From Gp7-AA6 sp036395755 (GTDB lineage Bacteria; Acidobacteriota; Thermoanaerobaculia; UBA5066; Gp7-AA6), in NCBI GenBank assembly GCA_036395755.1, contig DASWCZ010000069.1:62001-126000 (forward strand): DNA of 64,000 nt, in the 5' to 3' direction. The position numbers and the translations under genes were made by a program. Positions 52,196 to 60,307 of this stretch are shown one piece after another; within the stretch, counting starts at the first letter, position 1, and each line of letters starts with the position of its first letter. The notes below the pieces were generated by a model that had not been told where the DNA came from, did not search any database, and saw nothing but the letters and a program-made list of their open reading frames with translations.

Positions 52196-52576
52196 ATGCC
52201 GTACCGCGTTACCGTCACCGCGCGGTTCGAGGCGGCGCACAACCTGATCGACTACGCGGGAGGACCGGAACCCCTTCACGGCCACTCGTATCGTGTGGAA
52301 GCCGTCCTCGAGAACGAGAAGCTCCAGCAGTACGACCTGGCGATCGACTTTCTGACCGCCAAGAACGCTCTCGAGGCGATCGCGAAGGAGCTCGACTACA
52401 AGTACATCAACGAGCACCCCGCCTTCGCCGGGCGCAACACGTCCGCGGAGAACATCGCGCGCTGGTTCGCCGAGCGCCTCGACTCGTCCGGCGCGCTCGG
52501 GTGGACGCGGGTCGCGGAAGTCACGGTCCGGGAGGGTCCCGAGAACCGCGCGACGTATGTTCCGAAAGGAACCTGA
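52196..52576 (+). CDS. 6-pyruvoyl-tetrahydropterin synthase family, PTPS-III-like
   Basis: A 126-residue enzyme with zinc ligands His15 (FEAAHNL), His28 and His30 (LHGHSY). The catalytic Cys of QueD (CxxxHGH) is missing; Glu25 stands in EPLHGH, matching the ExxHGH pattern described for PTPS-III. PTPS-III enzymes form 6-hydroxymethyl-dihydropterin and replace FolB in folate synthesis. It is therefore more likely a folate enzyme than the queuosine enzyme QueD. It is probably co-transcribed with the radical SAM gene. Confidence 0.9.
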   Translation: MPYRVTVTARFEAAHNLIDYAGGPEPLHGHSYRVEAVLENEKLQQYDLAIDFLTAKNALEAIAKELDYKYINEHPAFAGRNTSAENIARWFAERLDSSGALGWTRVAEVTVREGPENRATYVPKGT

Positions 52577-52754
52577 TCCTCCAGGCGGCTTCGAGGCCGA
52601 CGCCGAAACCGTTGCCGAAGTGTCGATGAAACGGGAGACACGGCGGAAACGGTGTTACGAAAAGTAACGAAAATCCCCGGAATCCCTCTGGTGAGAAGTG
52701 TCACCGAACGGACTAACTCACTTCTTCACAAAGATTAGTGGCTCTCCGGGACGG

Positions 52755-52770
52755 CGGCACAGCGTTCGCT
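52755..52770 (+). promoter_or_regulatory. Possible sigma-54 promoter of the pseudopilin operon
   Basis: CGGCAC-A-GCGT-TCGCT matches the -24/-12 consensus (TGGCACG-N4-TTGCW) with correct spacing between GG and GC and two clear mismatches. It lies 26 bp before the first possible start of the pilin operon. An inverted repeat GTTACGAAAAGTAAC lies near 52653. Confidence 0.4.
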
Positions 52771-52795
52771 AAGATGTCCGTCGGCTCCCAGGAAG

Positions 52796-53587
52796 GTGCG
52801 GACTCAAATTTTCTATCTGGGCGGGGATGAATTGACTTCTTCGAAAGATGTACCGCGACACGTGTCGCCGGAGGTGATCGGAAATCGATCGGGCGTCGCG
52901 GGCCGGCGCCAGCGGGGCATGACGCTCATCGAGGTCCTGATCGTCATCGCCATCCTCGCCGTGCTCGTGCTGCTCGCAGCCCCCTTCGCGGGAAAGATCA
53001 TCCGCCGCGCGAACGACCTCGGCGCGTTCGCCACCATCCGACAGGTCCTGGCTTCCGCCCGTCTCCAGGCGGTCAAACGCCAGGCGAACGTGGTCGTTCT
53101 CATCAGTCTCGACAACAAGCGGATTCACCTCTACACGTTTCAGGACCGGGCCAACGACGACACGAATCCGCTTCCCGCCGACGAGGCCGCGGCCGCCGGC
53201 AACTTCCAGCAGGACGGCGGGTTCGTGAAGTCGGGCGCCGACGAGCCGACGTTGGGCGACGTCACACTCAGCAACTACATCAAGCTCTGGAAGTTCGGAG
53301 GCAGTCCTGACGACCTGACGAACGCCGCCGCCTTCAACAAGTATCTCGGCAACGCAACCCTGTCCAGCCGCATCGCGTTCACTCCGGCCGGCGGCATCGT
53401 TCCGCCGGAGGACACCTCGACCTCCGCGCTCCCCACGACATCGGGAGGCCGGGGCATCTACTACGCGGACTTCGGCGCCAAGAACTTCTTCCGGGTCACG
53501 ATCGACAGCGATTTCTCGGGCAAGCTGCGGATCGACAAGTACGTCGAAGGAACGGGGTACACGACGACCGGATGGATCTGGAGATGA
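52796..53587 (+). CDS. Type IV pseudopilin (GspH/FimT-like)
   Basis: A 263-residue prepilin. The prepilin peptidase site is RQRG^MTLIEVLIVIAILAV with Glu at position 5 of the mature protein. The leader is long (about 41 residues from GTG 52796; about 29 from TTG 52832, which has a better ribosome site). The mature part is mixed alpha/beta with Gly/Asp-rich loops. It should be a minor pilin that helps start pilus assembly. First gene of the pil operon. Confidence 0.88.
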   Translation: MRTQIFYLGGDELTSSKDVPRHVSPEVIGNRSGVAGRRQRGMTLIEVLIVIAILAVLVLLAAPFAGKIIRRANDLGAFATIRQVLASARLQAVKRQANVVVLISLDNKRIHLYTFQDRANDDTNPLPADEAAAAGNFQQDGGFVKSGADEPTLGDVTLSNYIKLWKFGGSPDDLTNAAAFNKYLGNATLSSRIAFTPAGGIVPPEDTSTSALPTTSGGRGIYYADFGAKNFFRVTIDSDFSGKLRIDKYVEGTGYTTTGWIWR

Positions 53588-54183
53588 GAAAAGAGAACCT
53601 GTCGGGTGAGCGGGGGTTGACGTTGATCGAGATCCTCGTCGCGCTCTCGATCCTCGCGCTCGCCGTGCTCGCCCTGGCGCCGCTCTTCACCGGCGCGATC
53701 CGCACGAACGCCTCTTCCAATATGCTGACGAACGCCAACACGCTGGCGCGGGAGAAGCTCGAGGAGCTCTCGGGCTACCCCCGCAACGATCCCCGCCTGA
53801 ACGTCACGACGCCCTCGAACGCAGCGGCTCCGACGGGCGTGGCCGTCTCGCCTGCGCCCCTCGCGGTCGTCGGCGCCTGCGATGCGGTTCCGGGCGCCAG
53901 CCCCGCCCGAACGTACTGTGAGAACGATCTCCCGATGTGGTACCAGCCTTCCACGGGAGCGACCTCCTACGCGGCCACGTCGCCCGGCGCCGGCTGGTTC
54001 CGCTTCCCGTACTCGAGGGTCTACACGATCGAGCAATTCGACGGGACCCTGACGACCCGCATCGCGTCTCCCAACCCCTACATCGTCAAGCTGATCACGG
54101 TGATCGTGCAGCCGACTATCGGCCCGCTGCCGGGTCTGCGCCGGACGACCCAGTCGCTCTACCTGCGGGTGAAAAATGCCTGA
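53584..54183 (+). CDS. pilV: Minor pilin, PilV/GspI-like
   Basis: A 199-residue prepilin with GERG^LTLIEILVALSILALA. A Leu at position 1 after cleavage is less common than Met/Phe. Glu5 is present. Two cysteines (GACDAVPG, TYCENDLP) may form a disulphide. ATG 53584 overlaps the previous stop (ATGA) and has GGAG directly ahead, which is why it is preferred to ATG 53572. Confidence 0.88.
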   Translation: MRKENLSGERGLTLIEILVALSILALAVLALAPLFTGAIRTNASSNMLTNANTLAREKLEELSGYPRNDPRLNVTTPSNAAAPTGVAVSPAPLAVVGACDAVPGASPARTYCENDLPMWYQPSTGATSYAATSPGAGWFRFPYSRVYTIEQFDGTLTTRIASPNPYIVKLITVIVQPTIGPLPGLRRTTQSLYLRVKNA

Positions 54184-55462
54184 GCGGAACGAACGCGGGA
54201 TGACGCTCATCGAAGTGCTCGTGTCGCTCGCCGTGCTGATCACGGTCGTGGCCGGCCTCTACACGCTGCTCGACCGCGGAAACAAGCTGGCCAAGCAGGA
54301 GACCAATGTCGCCGAGGCGCAGCAGTCCTCGCGGATCGGCATCTACGAGCTGTCCCGGCAGATCCGTCAGGCGCGCGTCGGCGGCCTCTTTTTCGCCAAC
54401 GCCGTCCTGCCGGTGGAGAACAACAGCGCGGGCGGAGTCAGCGTGAACGACCTCTCCGGCATCGCGCACTTCACCCGCAAGGGGACCGACGTCATCGAGG
54501 TCCGCGGCATCCTGTCCGGAGACAAGTACTACTTCGCCTCCGGCGACGTCACCTGCGCGGGCAGCTGCGCGACGACGACCGCCGCCACGGTGACCATCCA
54601 CTCGACCTCGACGGGCGGCGTGTCCAACTTCGCGCCGGGCAGCGCGCCCTCTCTCATCAGCCGGACCCGTCCCTTCTTTTTCGCCGTGGCGGCCGGGGCA
54701 AACGACGTCGTGAACATCTCGGGGACCGATTACCTGGTCCCGGAGTACATCGTCGGTCTCGTAGACACCGGCGGGACCTGGTACACGCAGACCGCCAGTA
54801 CGTTCACGTTCACCATGAACCCGCAGGATTCGGGAGCGAAGAAATTGAACGCATCCAACTCGACCGCTCCCAGCATCGACAAGCCTTTCTCGGGAGGCAT
54901 GGTCGATGAAGTCCGATTCTTCGTCGATGAGGGCCCGGCGGACGTCTCGGCGAGCAACGCCGATACCCATCCCTCGCTGGTCGAGGCCACGTTCGACCCG
55001 GGCTCCGGCAACTACGATATTCAGCCGCTCGTGGACGAAGTGGAGGACTTCCAGGTCGCCTACGGCGTGGACGGCGCCGACGCCTCGGTTCACGACAAGG
55101 GGGTCGATCCCGCGAAAATCGATACGAGCGGCAGCAACAAAGACGAGTGGGTCGGCAACGTCGCCAACGAGGTCTCGACGACGCTTGCGCTGAGCTCCAC
55201 CGATCCGAAATTTGTCCCGGGGTTCGTAGATACCACCGTCCCAAGCGGCTCCTCGGACCCCGCGCTCGCCCTTCCTTCGCTCCGCTCGGTCTGGCTTTCG
55301 CTCGTCGTCAAGTCGACCGACCCGGACTTCGTGTACGGCGGGCCGGGCGCGCGGGGCATTCAGATCCTGGATTCGACGATCAAGAACTTCTCGACCGCGA
55401 CGGGCCGGCCCTATCGACGCCGGCTCCAATCTTTTGCGGTCTCGCTGAGGAACTACTCGTGA
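54176..55462 (+). CDS. pilW: Minor pilin, PilW-like
   Basis: A 428-residue prepilin, longer than typical PilW proteins. The site is NERG^MTLIEVLVSLAVLITVV. The large globular part is Ser/Thr/Asp-rich and includes a short Cys-loop (TCAGSC). Eight-base overlap with pilV. It should sit in the minor pilin tip complex with PilV, PilX and PilY1. Confidence 0.88.
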   Translation: MPERNERGMTLIEVLVSLAVLITVVAGLYTLLDRGNKLAKQETNVAEAQQSSRIGIYELSRQIRQARVGGLFFANAVLPVENNSAGGVSVNDLSGIAHFTRKGTDVIEVRGILSGDKYYFASGDVTCAGSCATTTAATVTIHSTSTGGVSNFAPGSAPSLISRTRPFFFAVAAGANDVVNISGTDYLVPEYIVGLVDTGGTWYTQTASTFTFTMNPQDSGAKKLNASNSTAPSIDKPFSGGMVDEVRFFVDEGPADVSASNADTHPSLVEATFDPGSGNYDIQPLVDEVEDFQVAYGVDGADASVHDKGVDPAKIDTSGSNKDEWVGNVANEVSTTLALSSTDPKFVPGFVDTTVPSGSSDPALALPSLRSVWLSLVVKSTDPDFVYGGPGARGIQILDSTIKNFSTATGRPYRRRLQSFAVSLRNYS

Positions 55463-55485
55463 GGCCCTCGATCGGGGTGGAAACC

Positions 55486-55992
55486 ATGAGAATTCTTTTG
55501 CATCCGAAACACCGCGGGCGCGGCGAGAGAGGCATCGCGCTCTTCCTCGCGATCCTGCTGCTCTTGATCCTGACGGTCATGGGCGTCGCGCTCATGTTCA
55601 CCGCCTCGATCGAACAGACCCTGTCCGCCACCGAGACGAAGATCTCGAAGATCTTCTACGCCGCCGACTCCGGCATCGAGTACGGCACCGGCATGCTGAA
55701 CAACACCATCGCCTACAACGGCGGACTCATGCCGGTCGGGGTTTCCAGCAACTACCCGACGGTGACGACCCCGGACATGGCCGTGACCGTCTCTCAGCCG
55801 GTTCTTCTCGGTTACTCGATCCTCCCCGGAGATCAGATCCAGTCCTCGGGCAAAGGGTACGGGACCAGCCAGATCGTCGAGAACGTCTACGCGCTGACGT
55901 CGACCGCGAACTCGACCAACATTCAGGCGAGCAAGACGATCGATGCCGACGTGGGCATCTATCCGAAGACGCTTTCCATTCCGACTCCATAG
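55486..55992 (+). CDS. pilX: Minor pilin, PilX-like
   Basis: A 168-residue protein with GERG^IALFLAILLLLILTVMG. Glu5 is absent, as in PilX/GspK-type proteins that cap the pilus tip. SIEQTLSATETKISKIFYAA is the usual PilX helix. ATG 55486 has a GGTGG site; GTG 55459 overlaps the pilW stop (GTGA) and is an alternative. Confidence 0.87.
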   Translation: MRILLHPKHRGRGERGIALFLAILLLLILTVMGVALMFTASIEQTLSATETKISKIFYAADSGIEYGTGMLNNTIAYNGGLMPVGVSSNYPTVTTPDMAVTVSQPVLLGYSILPGDQIQSSGKGYGTSQIVENVYALTSTANSTNIQASKTIDADVGIYPKTLSIPTP

Positions 55993-56008
55993 GAGTCGAG
56001 GAGAAACC

Positions 56009-59000
56009 ATGCTCCGTCACGCGCGCTGCTTCCTTCTCGCCCTGGGAGTGATTTCGGCCGTCGTCCAACCGGTCCTCGGCGACGACAAGGACCTGCTGAA
56101 GAGCGGTGACGCCTCGGGAACGCCGCCGAACCTGCTCGTCGTCTTCGGCAACACGGAGACTACGACGCAGTCGCTCAGCGTGCTTCTGAATACGCCCATG
56201 AGCACCTGGGACGGCGACGCGGACTCTGCCTCAAGCAAGCTCGGCGCCGCAAAGCGAGTGATTCGCCAGTTCGTCGCCGACCACCACACGCAGTTCAACA
56301 TCGGTCTGACCGCGTTCTCCCGTCCTCCGAACAACAATCAGACGAGCATCCTCCAAAAGCACTGGATCTACGCGCCGGTGGCGACCGACTTTCCGGCCGA
56401 GACGTGGGCAGAACCGATTGGAACCCTCGAGAGGTGGGGAGTCGGCGGCGAGGGCCCGTGCACGAACAAAACGGTTCCCGTCTGCAGCGACCGGTCCCCC
56501 GTGCTCACGCTTCCGAGCGGAAATGCGGGCAGTCTGACCGGTCCTTTCTTCGGCTCCAACCCCGGAACGGCGGGCACGACGTGCGGCTCGGCCGGTATGG
56601 CCTGCATCAACCTCTCGAACAACGAGCGGATCCGCGTGCGGATAACGACCGGCAAGTACGGCGACGCGTTCACGGATGGGACGCTCGCCACTTACACGCT
56701 CGGAGGCTCCCCGCCTCGCTCCGTTCAGGTGACGAAGGAATATCAGACGAAGTCCGGCAACACGTGGACGACGCAGGCGTTGACGCCGCACAGCAATCCC
56801 GGGACCATCGTGGTTCCGTACGTCGCGATGGGCTCACCCATCCCGGCCTCGGGCGGCTCGCCGGACCCGACGCTCTTTTATGCGACCGGCGCCACGAACT
56901 CCACGGGAGGCTCGATCGCCGGCCGGTCGCTCGGCTTCTTGAGCGAGCCCCAGAGCGACTTCACTATGCAGGCGAACTGCTCGGGCCTGGAGTTCCAGCA
57001 AAACGGGAATCTGCTGGTCAATATCCCCCGCGACTATCAGATCCCGGACCCGAACAACCCGGGTCAGTGCCTGCCGGCGAAGGACTCCTACCCCTGCGTC
57101 AAGCGGTTGCTGCGGCCTCAGGCGTACATCGAGAACTACGACACCTCGACCGGCACGTTCACGACCAACGACCCGGACAACCCGGGCTACACACAGACCG
57201 GGCAGAGCAAGTACGCCGACGGCTGCGACCCAACCCTCTTGGGCGCCCTAGCCGGCAGCCAGAACCTGGACAGCGTCGAGAGAACGGTGATCCTGACCGC
57301 AAAGAACGGAAACCAGGCTCCAATCAAAAACGCTCTTCAGAACATCCTCGACTACTTCACCAAACCGGGGATCGATGGGTTCACGAACGGCGTGCGCGGG
57401 GACGATCCGAACGCCGGCTGCCGCAACGGCGCGGTCATCCTGATCTATGACACGTTCAACGCCTGCACGAATGATAGCTGCGGCTTCCTGACCAGCAAGT
57501 TCCTGACCACTTTTAAACAGCTCGGCATCCCGATCTACGTCATCGGCTTCGGGGCGAGCGCCGCGGCCACGGCGGACACCGGCGTCTGCATCGCGCACAA
57601 TAGCGGCGCGATCCTCCCCGACGGCAGCGACGGCTATTTCCCGGTCACGACCGCCGCTCAGCTCGTCCAGGCATTGAACGACATCGCCGTGTTCGTCCTC
57701 CAGAGCCAGAAAGGCTTCGTCGCGGCGACGATTTCGACGGCGCAGGCCGCCGGAGACCAGATGGTGTACCTCGCGACGTTCAACGCGGCGAGCTCGCGCT
57801 CCATCTGGGATGGACGGGTCAATGGTTACAGGCTCGACGCGAACGGCAAGCTCCAGCTCGGGACGCGGACGATCAAGGACCAGAACGATCCGTTCGCCAA
57901 CGTTCCACTCCCGGCCCCCTCGAACGACCCGGCCTCGCTGATCTGGAACGCGGGCCAGAACCTGGCGCAGACGCCCGGGACGGGAGCGACGAATTCCTCC
58001 GCCATCCTCGCTCCCAACGCGACAAAGACCAACGGAACCTACTCGGACGGCTCGAACGACACGGTCTCGACGATCGCGACGACCCGCTACCCCGGGCGAA
58101 AGATCGTCTTCTCGCTGCCGACGGGCTACACCGATCCGGTGCCGACTCTTCCGATTCCCCCTTCGAGCTCCGTGCCGGAAGGCCGGCACGACCTGACCGC
58201 CTCGACAAGCGCGACCTGGTGGCCGGCGCTGAAGGCGCTGCTCGGGCCTCAGACCTCGCCTCCGGCGGTGGTTTCGCCGGCGCTCACCGACACCGACGCG
58301 ACCGACTCTCTCCGGTTCATCTGGGGAGATCGGGACGCCGTCATGGGCGCGCTCGCCTCGACCGCCACACAGAAGTACACGCCTCCCAACAGCTCGTTCC
58401 AGTTGAAGCTCGGGGACATGTTCCACGCCGGCCCGGTTCTGGTCGGACCGCCGAGCGAGTTCGCGTACTACGCAGCGAACCTGAACAACTACCAGACCTA
58501 CCGAAACACGTTCCTGCGGCGGCGCCGCGTTCTCTTCTTCGGCGCGAACGACGGCCTGTTCCACGCCGTGGACGCCGGCGCCTGGGACCGGACCCCGTCG
58601 CTCTGCGTGAATCCGGACGGGACGCAGGGTCACTGCTTCGACCTCGGAACCGGCGCGGAGCTCTTCGCTTATGCGCCGCGGGCGATCATGCAGCTCTTCA
58701 AGCCCCTGAAGGATGCCGTCGGAGCGCAATCGAAGCGGGACGAATGGTCCGTGGATGGCTCCCCGACCGCGGGCGACGTCTTCATCGATTCCGCGAACAA
58801 CGGCGTGCCAACACCTGCCAACCGGATGTGGCACACCGTCCTCGTCGGCGGAATGCGGGAAGGCTCGCCGTTCGAAGGGACATCCGGCGCCGCGCCCGCG
58901 GTTTCGCTGGGAAGCTATTACGCGCTCGATCTGACGCAGCCGGACGAGCTCGTCCCGGACGGCAGCGGCGGCTTCACCATGCCGGTCCCGGCCACGTTCA

Positions 59001-60244
59001 ATGCCCCGAAATGTCTGAACGTGTCGGGCGACTCGACCTGCGCCCGCGACTGGCCCACGGTCCTGTGGGAAATCTCGGACGTCGGCGACCTCGACGTCGC
59101 TCCGTCGCCGGGGGCCGGATTCGGAGACATGGCTGAGACCTGGTCGAAGCCGGGCCTCGGCAGGGTCCGGGTCTGCACGGCCAACTGCGACACGAGCTCG
59201 CCGACCACCGAAGACCGGTACGTCGCGATCTTCGGCGGCGGGTTCGACCGGGAACGCCTGAACCGGCGCGGCAACTGGATCTACTTCATCGACGTCGAGA
59301 CCGGTCACGTGCTCTACCGCGCGAACTCGAGCTGCGGGATCAACTCCGGGTCGGGATGCTCGCCGACCTACTTCGCTTCGATTCCGTCCGAAGCGGCCGT
59401 GCTCGATACGTCCGGTGATGGGTTGCTCGACGTCGTCTACTTCGGAGACCAGAAGGGTCAGCTCTGGCGGATCGACCTTTCCGACCTGAGGATGAGCGCT
59501 TCACCGCCGGGCAGCCGCTGGCAGACCCAGATCGATCCTTCGGCGGGGTCGGCGAAGCCGTTCCTCGTCTTCCAGGCTCCGCAGCCGGTGGCCCCGGCAG
59601 TCGATCCCTTCTATCCGATCTACTACCGGCCGACGGCGGTTTACCTGGGCTACAACGTCAACGGCAAGGCCGCGTTGGGTCTCGCGTTCGGGACCGGAGA
59701 CCGGGACGACATCCTGTCGAGGAACTTCCCGGGAAGTCTCAACTTCAAGCAGCGCTTCTACTACGTGGTCGACAAGGCGAACACTCTGACGCGGACGGAG
59801 AGCGACCTCTACGACATCACCTCGTCGACCGCCCCGAGCACCACTTCGGTGCCGGCGAACGGCTGGATGATCGAGCTCGCCAAGGGCGAGCGCGTGATCA
59901 CCGACTCGATCTCCATCAACGGCGTCATCTTCTTCACGACCTACAACCCGAACGGTACGGTGACAGGTCCCAATGCCTGCGGGAACGCCGGCAAGTGCGG
60001 CCTCGCGCCCGGGACGGCAAGGTTGTATCGGGTTCTGTACGCAACCGGGAACCCGTACAGCGGCACGGACCGCGCGGAGGTCCAGACGCAGGGCGGCTTC
60101 CTGTCGGAGCCGGTGTACTTCCAGTCGAGGGACCAGCAGGGCAACATCTTCTACAGCACCGAGAACACCGTGAAGACTGAGAACGCGCCGGGCGGCAAAA
60201 AGACGTCGATCAAGGGCTGGAAGGAACGCTCCCGACGGCCCTAG
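56009..60244 (+). CDS. pilY1: PilY1-type pilus tip protein
   Basis: A 1411-residue exported protein (signal peptide to about residue 27). The N-terminal half resembles the von Willebrand A domain of PilY1, but the metal site DxSxS is replaced by FGNTETT. The C-terminal half is the PilY1 beta-propeller (VLFFGANDGLFHAVDAGAWD, YVAIFGGGFDRERLNRRGNW). It is rich in Cys in the N-terminal half. PilY1 sits at the pilus tip and is involved in adhesion and retraction. GAGGAG precedes ATG 56009. Last gene of the operon. Confidence 0.93.
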   Translation: MLRHARCFLLALGVISAVVQPVLGDDKDLLKSGDASGTPPNLLVVFGNTETTTQSLSVLLNTPMSTWDGDADSASSKLGAAKRVIRQFVADHHTQFNIGLTAFSRPPNNNQTSILQKHWIYAPVATDFPAETWAEPIGTLERWGVGGEGPCTNKTVPVCSDRSPVLTLPSGNAGSLTGPFFGSNPGTAGTTCGSAGMACINLSNNERIRVRITTGKYGDAFTDGTLATYTLGGSPPRSVQVTKEYQTKSGNTWTTQALTPHSNPGTIVVPYVAMGSPIPASGGSPDPTLFYATGATNSTGGSIAGRSLGFLSEPQSDFTMQANCSGLEFQQNGNLLVNIPRDYQIPDPNNPGQCLPAKDSYPCVKRLLRPQAYIENYDTSTGTFTTNDPDNPGYTQTGQSKYADGCDPTLLGALAGSQNLDSVERTVILTAKNGNQAPIKNALQNILDYFTKPGIDGFTNGVRGDDPNAGCRNGAVILIYDTFNACTNDSCGFLTSKFLTTFKQLGIPIYVIGFGASAAATADTGVCIAHNSGAILPDGSDGYFPVTTAAQLVQALNDIAVFVLQSQKGFVAATISTAQAAGDQMVYLATFNAASSRSIWDGRVNGYRLDANGKLQLGTRTIKDQNDPFANVPLPAPSNDPASLIWNAGQNLAQTPGTGATNSSAILAPNATKTNGTYSDGSNDTVSTIATTRYPGRKIVFSLPTGYTDPVPTLPIPPSSSVPEGRHDLTASTSATWWPALKALLGPQTSPPAVVSPALTDTDATDSLRFIWGDRDAVMGALASTATQKYTPPNSSFQLKLGDMFHAGPVLVGPPSEFAYYAANLNNYQTYRNTFLRRRRVLFFGANDGLFHAVDAGAWDRTPSLCVNPDGTQGHCFDLGTGAELFAYAPRAIMQLFKPLKDAVGAQSKRDEWSVDGSPTAGDVFIDSANNGVPTPANRMWHTVLVGGMREGSPFEGTSGAAPAVSLGSYYALDLTQPDELVPDGSGGFTMPVPATFNAPKCLNVSGDSTCARDWPTVLWEISDVGDLDVAPSPGAGFGDMAETWSKPGLGRVRVCTANCDTSSPTTEDRYVAIFGGGFDRERLNRRGNWIYFIDVETGHVLYRANSSCGINSGSGCSPTYFASIPSEAAVLDTSGDGLLDVVYFGDQKGQLWRIDLSDLRMSASPPGSRWQTQIDPSAGSAKPFLVFQAPQPVAPAVDPFYPIYYRPTAVYLGYNVNGKAALGLAFGTGDRDDILSRNFPGSLNFKQRFYYVVDKANTLTRTESDLYDITSSTAPSTTSVPANGWMIELAKGERVITDSISINGVIFFTTYNPNGTVTGPNACGNAGKCGLAPGTARLYRVLYATGNPYSGTDRAEVQTQGGFLSEPVYFQSRDQQGNIFYSTENTVKTENAPGGKKTSIKGWKERSRRP

Positions 60245-60267
60245 TCGGGGGGGCGAAACGGAGGACC

Positions 60268-60296
60268 GGGGCGGCCATTCGGCCGCCCCTTTTTTT
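60268..60296 (+). terminator. Rho-independent terminator after pilY1
   Basis: A nine-base stem GGGGCGGCC/GGCCGCCCC closes an ATTC loop and is followed by TTTTTTT. Confidence 0.95.
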
Positions 60297-60307
60297 GCTG
60301 CCGGGGC

